Below are positions 34,926-44,363 of a DNA stretch of 64,000 nt, piece by piece (position 1 is the first letter of the stretch; each line of letters opens with the position of its first letter). Made by a program: the position numbers and the translations under genes. The DNA is taken from NCBI GenBank assembly GCA_012274445.1, contig JAAROD010000049.1:1550001-1614000 (forward strand), in the 5' to 3' direction. A model generated the notes under the pieces. It ran no database searches and had not been told where the DNA came from. It saw only the letters and a program-made list of their open reading frames with translations. This DNA comes from Sclerotiophoma versabilis (taxonomy: Eukaryota > Ascomycota > Dothideomycetes > Pleosporales > Didymellaceae).

Positions 34926-36057
34926 CTACTTCATAAACTTGCCAGCAATGTTCAGAAGGCCTCCAAGGCCACCTCCTGAGCTTCCGCCAGATGCGCCCCC
35001 TCCACCCATCTCACTCTTCATGTAGAACTTAAGAGCCATCTGAGCGGCCTGAGCGACTGCATCCTGCTTAGTAGCACCGGGGTCCTAGGAACTGTTAGCG
35101 GATGAGCTTTCAAAGTTTGATAAGTTTCCTCACCGTCTTCCCTTGGCTCTGCTGCTTATCGAACAGTTGAGCGGCCTGGGACATAGCCAGCCCGATGAAC
35201 TTATTCTGACCACCCTGAGCCTGTTGGTTGCTGCCGCCGTTGAACATCTTCAAGGCTTGCATAGCAGCAGCTGCGCCGACATTGTTCGAGGTGGCCTGAT
35301 GGCTGCCTCCATCCTGATTACCATAGAACTTCTGGTGCTGCTGTACCGCGTCGTCTTCATCAACGTCCTCATTCTGGAGCTTCTGCTTGTTGCCGGTAAG
35401 CAGGCCAAGGGCAGTGCTGAAGAGACTTGAGTCTCCTGAGGAACCAGCATCTTGCTGGGCGTGGTGAGCAGCCTCGCCAAATTCGTCTGAGCTACCACCA
35501 TAGCCACCACCGCTGCCACCACCGCCGCCGTATGAAGTGCCAGAAGAGTGCTGGCCGCCATGGTTGCCAGACCCGCTGCCGTAGCTTCCTGATGAGCCCT
35601 GGCCGTAACCACTAGTACTTTCACCTCCATAAGCGCCTGAGGGTCGGTCATTGTTGCCCTCGCTGTAACCGTGCCCGCCGCTTGGGCGCCCACCGTATGA
35701 GTCGTCCTGGCGACCTCCGGATCCTTCCTGGCGACCTCCGCCATAGCCACCTTCTTGACGCCCTCCGCCATAGCCACCTTCTTGACGCCCTCCGCCATAG
35801 CCACCTTCTTGGCGACCCCCTCCATAGCTACCTTCTTGACGCCTGTCGTCGCCATAACTATCACTACCTCCTCCGTAACCACCTCCGCTTGGGCGGTTCC
35901 CATAGCCACCGCCCTCTTGGCGTCTCTCCTCTCCGCCAAATTCACCGCCGCCGCCGTGGTGACGTCCTTCTTGGCTGTATCCTCCTTCTTGACGGCCACC
36001 GCCGTATCCCTCTTGGCGGCGATCGTCGTCGCGTCCGTAGGAATCGTTGTAAGACAT
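34926..36057 (-). CDS. Gly-rich repeat protein, beta-flanking-like (DUF7721-like)
   Basis: Two exons, 36057-35134 and 35084-34926, give 360 residues. The first 190 residues are extremely rich in Gly, Tyr, Arg, Gln and Ser, with repeated units of the type GGYGGGRQE, SYGGG and RPSGG, likely disordered. From about residue 200 the sequence becomes ordered and Ala/Gln-rich: DEFGEAAHHAQQDAGSSGDSSLF, ALGLLTGNKQKL, AAAAMQALKMFNGG, KFIGLAMSQAAQLFDKQ, and after the intron DPGATKQDAVAQAAQMALKFYMK, then GLGGLLNIAGKFMK. Similar fungal proteins are annotated as beta-flanking proteins or DUF7721; their function is unknown. The 49-nt intron has a GTGAGG donor and CCTAG acceptor. The coding repeat units show very similar DNA sequence and may vary in number between strains. 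Confidence 0.78.
35724..35831 (-). repeat. Coding minisatellite, four 27-bp units
   Basis: Four tandem 27-bp units encode GGYGGGRQE-type nonapeptides in the Gly-rich protein gene. The second and third units (35751-35777, 35778-35804) are identical; the outer two differ by a few bases. A decayed fifth unit follows. Confidence 0.85.
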
Positions 36058-37587
36058 TGTGGTTGTTTTGTGCGCTAGCCAATGTCAGTCATACAGTCAC
36101 TTAGGTATGATTGAACATGCGAATATCGACAGCTACAACAAGGCAAGCTCAAGTAGGTGAGGGGCCATTTCAGTGTTTCAGTGTGCAGCTCTGCTTGTGT
36201 TTTGGTTCTTGCTCTCTGCTGACTCTGTAAAGGGGAAGGTATACTGACCTTTTTGCTATGTGAGGTTCGGTTTGTGAATTGTGTGATTGCGTGTTGATTC
36301 GAACGATTAGTGAGAAGTTACGAGATCTTGAGCTTGTATGAGGGGTGATGTGTCGACCCCACATGAGCTCCAGCCCCTCGTGACGTAGACCCCAACACTC
36401 GGCGCTACTATTGGTTTCAGAACACTCATCGCACTCTCTTATGTTGCAGGGGAAATGGACTACAGTAATACAAGTGTCAGACCTCCTAGAGGGCATAGAA
36501 GACTTTAGTGAATATTGTGCACCTAGTTGACAACAGTAAAATAAGTTGTAGTTCTTTGTCTACCTTTAAGCCAACAGTAGCGTCATTTAGCAGCCTTGAG
36601 TGCCTCCCAGATTTATCTTCCTGATCCACGGGTTGGTACTGTTGCAAGCATGATGATTCGACCTTGTTGCTCGTGGCACTTCACTCGGTATTGGGACTCC
36701 ACCTAGGCTCTCTTATGTTTTCATTGACAGGAAGAGAGAAGAAAAGCTCGGTAATGATGACTTGAACGCACTAGCCAATCATTCTAGTTTTTCCCCTTTC
36801 CAGGCTGCGCAGTATCAAAACCGTCATCGGCCGAATGTACAAGGCTGATGTGAAAAAAACGCTCGAGCGGCCCGATGATCTACAGAGATCGCATGCTGTT
36901 CGACATAAGAGCTTTGTAAGGTCTTGAGAAGAGCCGAATCGACTTTAACGACTACATGCTCGAGGAAGTAATAGTCTCAGTGCTTGTCGTGGAATCTCCA
37001 AAGATTATTACAACAAGCATGATACGGTTGTCGAGGTCTCGGCGATGCATATCTCAAAGGGTGTACCTCAGTAGTTTCCGGGATAATACGATGTACCCAA
37101 TGCAAGGGGAGGCAAAAAACGTTTTATAAAAGCGATGCGATGTTCCAGTCTGTAAAGCTGGTGACTAGAATTAACAACTAGGAGCAGGAACAAAACCATT
37201 CTAGTCACATGTGTCTTCATGGTGGCACAGAAAGGAGACTGGACGTGTAGGGGCTGTAGGTTGAACGTGCTTTTACGCAAGGGGTGTACCGTAATCTTCG
37301 CTCAAGGTATAAACAAGCGTCCTTTGCGAAGTTGGGGCCCGAAAGCCATAGCGGGGATTTAGCTTTGGTAATCATACCTTTGTACTACCCGAAGGGATGG
37401 TAGTGTTGAGCCACCCCACAGACTCAATTACTTCCTTTGTTTCCTGACCCCAATATGTGCAGATCTGCAAACATCGCTACAGCGATCAAACAAAGAACTA
37501 TGGCCCAAGTACCACAGAACAACCGCGCAAGCGCTGTCGGACTACCCTCCGCACATCTGCGATTGAGTGAGTATTCTGATCACCATC
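36058..37587. other. Intergenic region (1.5 kb)
   Basis: Divergent upstream region of the Gly-rich gene and of the uncharacterised plus-strand gene. An open stretch at 37437-37625 could contain leader sequence or an upstream exon ending at a GTGAGT donor (37568), but no acceptor joins it in frame to the downstream gene. Nothing else seen. Confidence 0.4.
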
Positions 37588-38997
37588 ATGCAAACCACGG
37601 GCGAGGATTACTACGACATCCCTGACGATGAACTGCCATCTGCAAACTTCGCGGCCCGTCCCACGAATGAGATTAGCGATCTCGGACTACTCGATATCGA
37701 CGGATTGTGGACGTCCATGACCTTTGCTTTCTCTTTAACTGGAGATACTAAAGGCGAGGACGAAATCGACGACGGCCCGACTCCTACAGCCTTCACCCCA
37801 GAAACACTCTTAATGCCTATGCCGGAGATGCCGCGCACGCCGCCTGATACGCCAGCTATCACGGTGACATCGCCCTCTCGGAGACAGTCGTTGCGACAGC
37901 GATTGAGAACTGTAAGCGATGTCGCAGCGATCGCAAGAAGATCAAGCATGCGGCAAAAGGCTGGCACCGAGCCGCCTGATGCGTCTGACCCAACGCAACA
38001 TCCACCTCAAGTACCAAGAAGAGCTATGAGTGCGAGACTGGAGAAACAAGACACAGTGAGAGGGAGACACGCGAGACATCTGTCATCCGAGAGCGACATG
38101 AAAGCTAGGAAAGTTCTGGGTTTGACCGAATGTGTAATGGAAGAAGAGGAAAGAAAGAAGTCTGCAGGGCCATACGATAGAAGCGAAGATATGGAACGCG
38201 AGGAGATGGGGTCATGGCAAACCAATGGTTCTTTCTCTCGCAAGCCAAGAGTGCGAGAGACGTTGGAGAGGAAACAGATGTCCAGGCTGAGGATGGATTT
38301 CGTGTCACCAGAGCCAGGCAAATTCGTCGATTCACCTCAATCAATGCTGGGCACACCAGTAGAGCTGTATGCTACACCTGAGCGCCAGCCTCGGCAGTTC
38401 AGGCCGACCAGCGCAATTCACGGCAGACGAGGGACGTCGACGCCAGTTTCACCTAAGACACCCTCGCCCTCCCGAAGGCCACAGCCACTATCAAACAACA
38501 GGTTTGCCGGAGACAAGGATCTCGAGGACTTTTATCAAACAAGGATCTATGTGCCCGGTCAGATCCATCTTGAAAAGCATCCAGCTTTGCTTCGCAAGGA
38601 CTCTTTTGCCACTTTGGATCCTTTTGCCAGCGAGATAGACTCGATAGGGCGACGTCCGTCCGATTTGTTCGCTCTGGAACAGATAGTCGTGTACTTTGAC
38701 GGCATGGGTTTGATCGAAGAAGCCACAGACGAGTGCTTGGACCGGTATTGGCTAAACGGGCAACAACGAGCGCTACATGAGACGGATTTCGACGTGATGG
38801 AACTCGAGCCTCCGAGTCCGCGGAGTCAGCACAGCAGCGGCTCAAGAGATGCGTCCAACATGCTCTCCAGCTTCTCGTTTTCGTCAGCGTCATCAAGTGC
38901 CCCCGTGCCACAAGGCTCTTTGCACAAGCGCCAGCTAACCAGATTAAGGAGACTGCTCTCGCCGGCAATACCCGGGTCGAAGAGCTCGGAAGGTTGA
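37588..38997 (+). CDS. Uncharacterised hydrophilic protein
   Basis: Single-exon frame; an in-frame ATG also exists at 37567, but MQTTGEDYYDIPDDELPS (37588, 469 residues) is the more natural start. I recognise no domain. The N-terminal third is acidic with Pro/Thr (MPEMPRTPPDTPAITV). The centre is basic and Ser-rich with Arg-Ser pairs that could be phosphorylation sites (RRQSLRQRLRT, RRSSMRQK). The better ordered part is near residues 310-400: DLEDFYQTRIYVPGQIHLEKHPALLRKDSFATLDPF, then DLFALEQIVVYFDGMGLIEEATDECLDRYW. The end is Ser-rich with a basic patch (KRQLTRLRRLL). The protein is probably restricted to a group of fungi. Coding status is supported by length, composition and coherent low-gap frame. 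Confidence 0.68.
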   Translation: MQTTGEDYYDIPDDELPSANFAARPTNEISDLGLLDIDGLWTSMTFAFSLTGDTKGEDEIDDGPTPTAFTPETLLMPMPEMPRTPPDTPAITVTSPSRRQSLRQRLRTVSDVAAIARRSSMRQKAGTEPPDASDPTQHPPQVPRRAMSARLEKQDTVRGRHARHLSSESDMKARKVLGLTECVMEEEERKKSAGPYDRSEDMEREEMGSWQTNGSFSRKPRVRETLERKQMSRLRMDFVSPEPGKFVDSPQSMLGTPVELYATPERQPRQFRPTSAIHGRRGTSTPVSPKTPSPSRRPQPLSNNRFAGDKDLEDFYQTRIYVPGQIHLEKHPALLRKDSFATLDPFASEIDSIGRRPSDLFALEQIVVYFDGMGLIEEATDECLDRYWLNGQQRALHETDFDVMELEPPSPRSQHSSGSRDASNMLSSFSFSSASSSAPVPQGSLHKRQLTRLRRLLSPAIPGSKSSEG

Positions 38998-39930
38998 ACA
39001 ACAACTGAAGGCTCGTGACATGCTAGAAGAAAACGGTCTATGTTTGGAAAAATCGAATCAAACTTGATGGAAATTGAGAACTCGTAAGCCGTGTTTGAGA
39101 TGAAACCTTCGGTGAAATCTCGCGCTAAGCAAGGTACGACTCGCTGCTGGCCTCGTGAAGTAGTCCGTGATGCAACAAAGCGTTCAATAGAAGAAAACAC
39201 GAAAGGTGTGCCTTGAAAGGGACATGATTGGCAGTATCAAGCCGCAACGGGGCGTGGAGGAGGATTCACTTCAGGTGCGACATGAAGACGATTGTATGAC
39301 GACCGTTCTGCCTTGCAACATCCGACAGAGGCGCGGGCGCCGCGCAAAAAGCAACACCAGCTGGACGAGGATGCGCTGCCACTGATGCAGAAATTGACCG
39401 AATGGAAGAGGACGCAGGAAACTTGTTGCCCTCTCACCGAGTGCGGGCTCACGATAGGGTCGATCTTTGCCAAGCTGACATGGGTCGGCGCGCGCTCTTC
39501 CGAAAAGAAAAGCGAGGCGGCGAATAACATTCACCCACGTCTCCCGTCACCCAATCACACTTCAAACGGAAAAGGGTGATCATCGACTTGGGTTGCCCTC
39601 CTGAGCGATGTCTGGCCCTCTCACTACCCGCTCAGCGTGTCCCGCACTTGTCAGACGTCCTCCGCTCGAGCCAGCGCATCAACCGCCTACCGCATTTTGG
39701 GTGGTGTGCTAAAAGCCCACTCTCCCCTTCATGGCCCGCTTCCTCCTCAATTGCACGCCTCACATTACTGAAGGACCTTATTCGTCTTTATATTGACTGT
39801 TCTCGAAAGCCAGCCATTCTATTGTAAGACCTACTCCACAGACAGACGCACATCAGCGTTCGCAGATCGTTAACATCGTGCAGTTTGCTACCACAAGACC
39901 ACCACATCTGCCACTGAACATCACCTTAAC
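38998..39930. other. Upstream region of the C2H2-like gene
   Basis: About 930 bp of non-coding sequence, with pyrimidine-rich stretches and scattered short open frames near 39292-39579. It probably holds the promoter and leader of the transcription factor gene. Confidence 0.45.
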
Positions 39931-41749
39931 ATGGCCAACATCTATATGAATAGTAGTAATAGTGCCTTCACGATACTCGAGCAGGCCCGGCTGGAATTCT
40001 GGAACAGCAACGCCCACCTCACCGAGGAGCAGCGCCAGGAAGCTTGGTCAACAGCGTCTCTGTACCCAAACAATGCCTTTGACGTCCCCGCACAGCCATC
40101 GATGGCCCACCAGACCCCAAGAACGATGCCCAACAGCATGTCGAACTTGACACAACTTCCTGTATGGACATCATCTTTGGTGGTTACTCTCCCCATGTTC
40201 TAACCTACAGTAGATGGACCGCACCCAGTCCGCCCCGGCCTCCCGACCCAGATCGACCCTCATCCCAGAGAGCATTGACCTTCAGCGCTCAGCAAGCGAC
40301 TTCGGTATCTGGTCTGCGACATCTAACGAGCCGACGAGCGACTATGCCCTCTACTCGGAGCACTCGATGCGGACCCAGGCTAGTCTTCAGGCCATTCCTA
40401 AGACTACGGTTGAGTACACCCCTGGTGACTACGTCAACACCTGTATCGAGGCATCATCGCCTCCAGCCCCCTTTCAAAACATGCACGTGCAACTAACCCC
40501 CCAATGGTGTCAATCGCCAGATTGCTCCACATCGCCCAGCACACCTCAGACTGCGCTGATGACTCCTGTTACTCAATCTAGTAACGCCATGAGTCGTCAG
40601 AGCAGTCTGAATCCCTCTTTTCTTGACGAGTCTTCTCTGCGCGTTCAGTCTGATTTGTTTTCCATGCCTATCCTCCCTGAGGATAGCGCACTTTCCTTTT
40701 CTTCGTCCTGCTACGATGGATCGAAACTCGATTCTAATTTCCTTGCCTTCACTGGTCCTACGGCCAGTGAAACTGTCCTCTTTCCTGCGTTTTCTTCTGT
40801 CCCTGTTTCAAATGCAAGTGTGCATGCACTTGCTTCTTCCGGCCAATATCAGAACGAGTCGTACCTGGCGGAGGATATGCGGAGGTCGACATCCCACTCT
40901 TCGGAGAGCAATGCGAGCGAGGCCTCAGCGCGCTCAAGTTCCTCTCGACAATCACGCCGCGAGCGCGAAATCAACGCTGCGGCTGCATCACGCCCGCTTG
41001 CCCCCAAAGCAAGCGAGGCCGACGCTGAGACCGTGTCCAAGCCATCCAATGTTCAGATGGCGCAGATACTGTCCGAAGACGGCTCATCCAAGACGGTGGG
41101 TGTAATAAGCAAAACCCCATATGTGCGCCCCCAACACCCCAAGATCATGTGTGTGCACTGCAACGAGCGACCCGACGGGTTCCGCGGCACGCACGAACTC
41201 GATCGCCACATTGCGCGCGCGCACGCTGCGGTGCGCAAGGGGTATATCTGCGTCGCGCCCAGCTTCAACAAGACCTTCCTGGACAACTGCAAGCACTGCC
41301 GCAATAAAAAGGTCTACGGCGCGTACTACAACGCCGCCGCGCATCTGCGCCGCGCACACTTCCACCCGCGCAAGCGCGGCCGCAAGGGCAAGAACGACGA
41401 GAAGCGCGGCGGCATCGGCGGCGGCGACCACCCAGCCATGGACTGGCTGAAGGCGCACTGGATCCAAGAGATGGAAGTGCCGAACCAACCGGCGCCGGCA
41501 TCGCCGGAGAGCGCGTCGGACAGCGCGCCCGAGACCGAAGCCATGGGCGGTGCGCGCTACGAGGCGACCTTTGACATGGTCGACGTGTCCAAGCCGTATC
41601 CTGCAGGCCAGCAGCAGTTGCCGCAGATCCCGCTCGACTACGGGCTGAGCGCGAGCATCCAGCCCGTCGACCCGGTCATGTACGACGACAACTTCTCGTA
41701 CCCCGTGGTCGCCGACTTCCAATTCGATGCCTATGGTATGCATCCTTAG
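39931..41749 (+). CDS. C2H2-like zinc finger transcription factor
   Basis: Two exons, 39931-40161 and 40214-41749, encode 588 residues. The intron has GTATGG and ends at CAGTAG; using the second AG joins TQLP to MDRTQSAP without a stop. The first 330 residues are Ser/Thr/Pro/Gln-rich, typical of activation regions. The putative DNA-binding part is about residues 385-465: KIMCVHCNERPDGFRGTHELDRHIARAH, a degenerate second element GYICVAP...LDNCKHCRNKKVYGAYYNAAAHLRRAHF, then a strongly basic tail HPRKRGRKGKNDEKR. The C-x2-C...H-x4-H spacing fits C2H2 fingers, with larger than usual loops. The C terminus is acidic and Gln/Pro-rich. Related fungal proteins are classed as C2H2 or DUF7896 factors. 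Target genes cannot be inferred. Confidence 0.8.
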
Positions 41750-41779
41750 GTTCAACCCTACGGAACGTCACCATGGTCC

Positions 41780-41782
<3 letters not shown>

Positions 41783-41818
<36 letters not shown>
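41783..41818 (+). repeat. Poly-T tract of 36 bases
   Basis: An uninterrupted run of 36 T starts 34 bp after the C2H2-like gene stop codon, followed by a CCTT-rich pyrimidine stretch to about 41850. It would lie in the 3' UTR as poly-U. Length is prone to change and to sequencing error. Confidence 0.95.
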
Positions 41819-42269
41819 CCTTCCTTCCTTTCTTCCTTTTCCCTTCCACAGCTCTCTTCATGTACATAATGATTCTGTTTGGGTTTGGTCCTGCATACGG
41901 CGTTTGATGACTGAGACCACCAACCGCTTGGTTGTGGTAGGTCCGCATCGGGAAAGTCAATATTGACCTGGGTTGTTACGTGTTACGGTCATTCCATGTT
42001 ATCGTTGTTGTATAACGTTCATATATCGCGGTTGTTGCCGCTGTTAGCATAGTACATACCAACTTTACTTGATGAGTTCATACATTGGGTGGTGGTATTG
42101 TGATGTGCGCGCTTAGCAGCATCGGTCTGTTACATGCTAGTGATGGAAGTCTTGACAGGAAATTTTGGATAAAAGTCGTCATGTTGCATTGTATCCGTGG
42201 GTCTTGCTAGCCGTCAAGCATGTGTTGCTGATCTGCTCCTTGCTTTCCTACTTCCTCACTCCAATCCAT
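41819..42269. other. Convergent intergenic region
   Basis: Between the 3' ends of the C2H2-like gene (plus) and the small hydrophilic protein gene (minus). No feature beyond the pyrimidine-rich tail. Confidence 0.5.
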
Positions 42270-42885
42270 CTACTGGCTCAGTGGACCACCATTGGGGTAG
42301 TTGTTTTGGCCAACAGGGTTGGCAGGACCACCAGACTGCCCAGCCGCGCCTCCAGCCTGCACGTTCCCAGCCCTCTCCTGCTTGATCGCGTCTCTCGCCT
42401 CAGCCTGCTCAGCCTTCTTCCTGTCGAATCGTCAGCACCCTGTTCGTCGTCCTGGCCAATCTCCACCATCTCCATCGTACTCACCTGTCCAGATCACTTG
42501 TGAAGCTCGGCTCACTGCCACCGCCGCCCATCCCCTTCCCGCCCTTGCTCACCGCCTCTGCCACTCGCCCCTCCCCTGGGGCGGCCATCTGCTGGCCATC
42601 CAGCTCCTTGTGCCTGCCGACATCCTCGTCGGTCAGTCCCTTTCTCTCCTCGCCTGCAGGCGCACCGTGCACGCCTGCGCCCTCCTCAAACTTGGCATTG
42701 CGGTCGCCCGCAGCGTCGGAGGCTTGCTTCTGTGGGATGCGCTGATCGACGGGGGCGCTGTTGTCAGAGGCGTTGAAGCCTTGCGCGGCTTTCTCAGCGG
42801 GGTTTGCAGTGGCTGGGTTGCCGGGGGTCTGGTAGGCTTGGTCTTGGGTGGGTTGCGAGGGGCCGGTTGGAGAAAGGGCGGACAT
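42270..42885 (-). CDS. Small hydrophilic protein of unknown function
   Basis: Two exons, 42885-42485 and 42420-42270, give 183 residues. The intron (64 nt) has a GTGAGT donor, a GCTGAC branch and a CGACAG acceptor, and joins SDLDR to KKAEQAEARDAIKQERAGN. The protein is low in hydrophobic residues and rich in Gly, Ala, Gln, Pro and Glu, with segments such as NPAEKAAQGFNASDNSAP, RIPQKQASDAAGD, DEDVGRHKELDGQQMAAPGEGRVAEAV and the Gly/Asn tail NPVGQNNYPNGGPLSQ. No domain is recognised; it looks intrinsically disordered, and similar short proteins occur in many ascomycetes without known role. The precise splice signals and clean frame support a real gene. Confidence 0.72.
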
Positions 42886-43272
42886 TGTGGCGGTGTTGTG
42901 TGGTGTTTGGTGTTGATGAGTGACGATTGCTATCTTTGACGGGGAATTTGGTCGAGTGTTAGTTGAAGAGGTTCAATGGGATCGAAGAGGGTTGTGTGTG
43001 GTAAAGCTGCGAAATGGGTGGATGACGTAGGCGGGGCGCGTCATTCATATCGCACCCCACGGCGCGTTCCTCGTCTCGTGCAAACGCGCTTGCGGCATGT
43101 TTATCAGCCTGGATGGCGTAATCCGGACGATGCAGTTGGTGGAGATGGGGGAGCTCGACTTTTGCATTTGCGCGAGCTGCTGATGCTTGGGGAGTTCAAA
43201 CACATCCTCTGAATTGATAGAATTCCATCCCTAACGCCTTCGCTATGCTGTGATGATCCAGTAATGGGTATT
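42886..43272. other. Intergenic region
   Basis: Upstream region of the small hydrophilic protein gene and 3' flank of TAF3, 387 bp. No feature seen. Confidence 0.5.
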
Positions 43273-44057
43273 TTAGTCCGTCTCCATAACCACGTCCTCT
43301 GACCGCTGTCTCGATATCGCGGGTGTTCCGTTGCTCTCTGCGCTTGACTCTGCCGCCTTGATCGCCTTCTCCCGTGTGGTGCGGTTCCATTCTTCGATGG
43401 AATCAGGCCCGCCCCCCTCGATCTTGATTGGCTTGGTCTCGGATGGAATGCCCAGGACGGTGCCCTGGAAGCGGGACTCGACGCCGGTCTTGCTGTGCTT
43501 CTTCATGAGTGCTGCAACTCTCATCAGTGGCGTGCAAGGGAGGGTTCGCGTCGAAACGTACTGTTCAAGTAATCTTCCATCTCCAGCTGGTCGAGTTGTT
43601 CGGTGGGATTGGTGGCCACGGGCTTGTATGTGCCTGCTACCCGCCGGATCTCCTTGTTCTGCTCGCCCGTGACCCATTCTACGAACTCGGCCACGTCTGC
43701 CGTGTCCTCGGCATCGCGCCGCCGTTCTTCCATCTCGCGCGCGCCAGACTCGCCATTGTACTCGTCCAGCGGCTTGCGCAGGTACTCTTTCCACAGCTCC
43801 TCGCCCGCGGTCATGGTCGGCACAAGCAGGCCGCAGTCCTGCATGGCCATGCGCACGTCGGAAATGTCCGGCGTCAGGTCGTTGTGGTTCGAGTAGGCGT
43901 TGTATGCGGTGCGCTCAGCCAGCAGCGTCAGATAGCGCGCCGTGAGGTCGACGACGGTGTCGACGGCCGAGGGTTTGCCGTAGTGGAAGCCCGTCGCGCG
44001 CAGTATGTGGAGGACGGCGGGCCGCAGGAGGCTCAGGAACAGGTCGTGGTGGGACAT
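43273..44057 (-). CDS. TAF3: TFIID subunit TAF3 (histone-fold, Bromo_TP)
   Basis: Two exons, 44057-43562 and 43511-43273, encode 244 residues. The intron has a GTACGT donor and TTGCAG acceptor and gives DYLNTLMKKHSKTG. Residues about 3-75 form a histone fold of the bromodomain-associated type: FLSLLRPAVLHILRATGF, VDTVVDLTARYLTLLAERTAYNAY, and DISDVRMAMQDCGLLVP, as in TAF3 and TAF8. Without a TAF8-like C-terminal domain, and with the FVEWVTG and SRFQGTVLG segments seen in fungal TAF3 (yeast Taf47), TAF3 is preferred. There is no PHD finger, as expected for fungi. TAF3 pairs with TAF10 through the histone fold in TFIID lobe structures. It is transcribed away from TAF7, with 306 bp between start codons. 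Confidence 0.8.
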
Positions 44058-44363
44058 GCTGGCGTGGGCGCGCAGTCGGTGCAGCGGCAGCGGGCCAGTG
44101 GGTGTCTGCGGTTATCGTCGCAGCAGACAGCGCATCGTTGGCCGTGAGGGCGTGCGGGTGTGAGATGGGCCGCGTTCCCAGCTGAAGGCGCGTGCGGGCC
44201 TGCGCTTTCACACCCGCGCCCGCTGCCAAGGCCGACCTCCGCACTTCCCCCGTCGCCAGGCGCAGCCCGGCCGTCCACCTGCTGTTGCACACTCGCCAGT
44301 GCGCCGTCGCGCCCAGCCACCGTCGCCCATGCCCGGACCGCGAACCACGCCGCCGTCGCCACG
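44058..44363. promoter_or_regulatory. Shared divergent promoter of TAF3 and TAF7
   Basis: The two start codons are only 306 bp apart and point away from each other, so both core promoters and leaders must lie here. The segment is GC-rich (many CGC and GCC triplets) and has no clear TATA box. Open frames crossing it are by-products of the GC content. Confidence 0.65.

Noticed and set aside
35250..35999. 249-codon minus-strand frame of Val/Ala/Lys repeats
   Set aside because: Alternate-frame reading of the Gly-rich repeat gene minisatellite.
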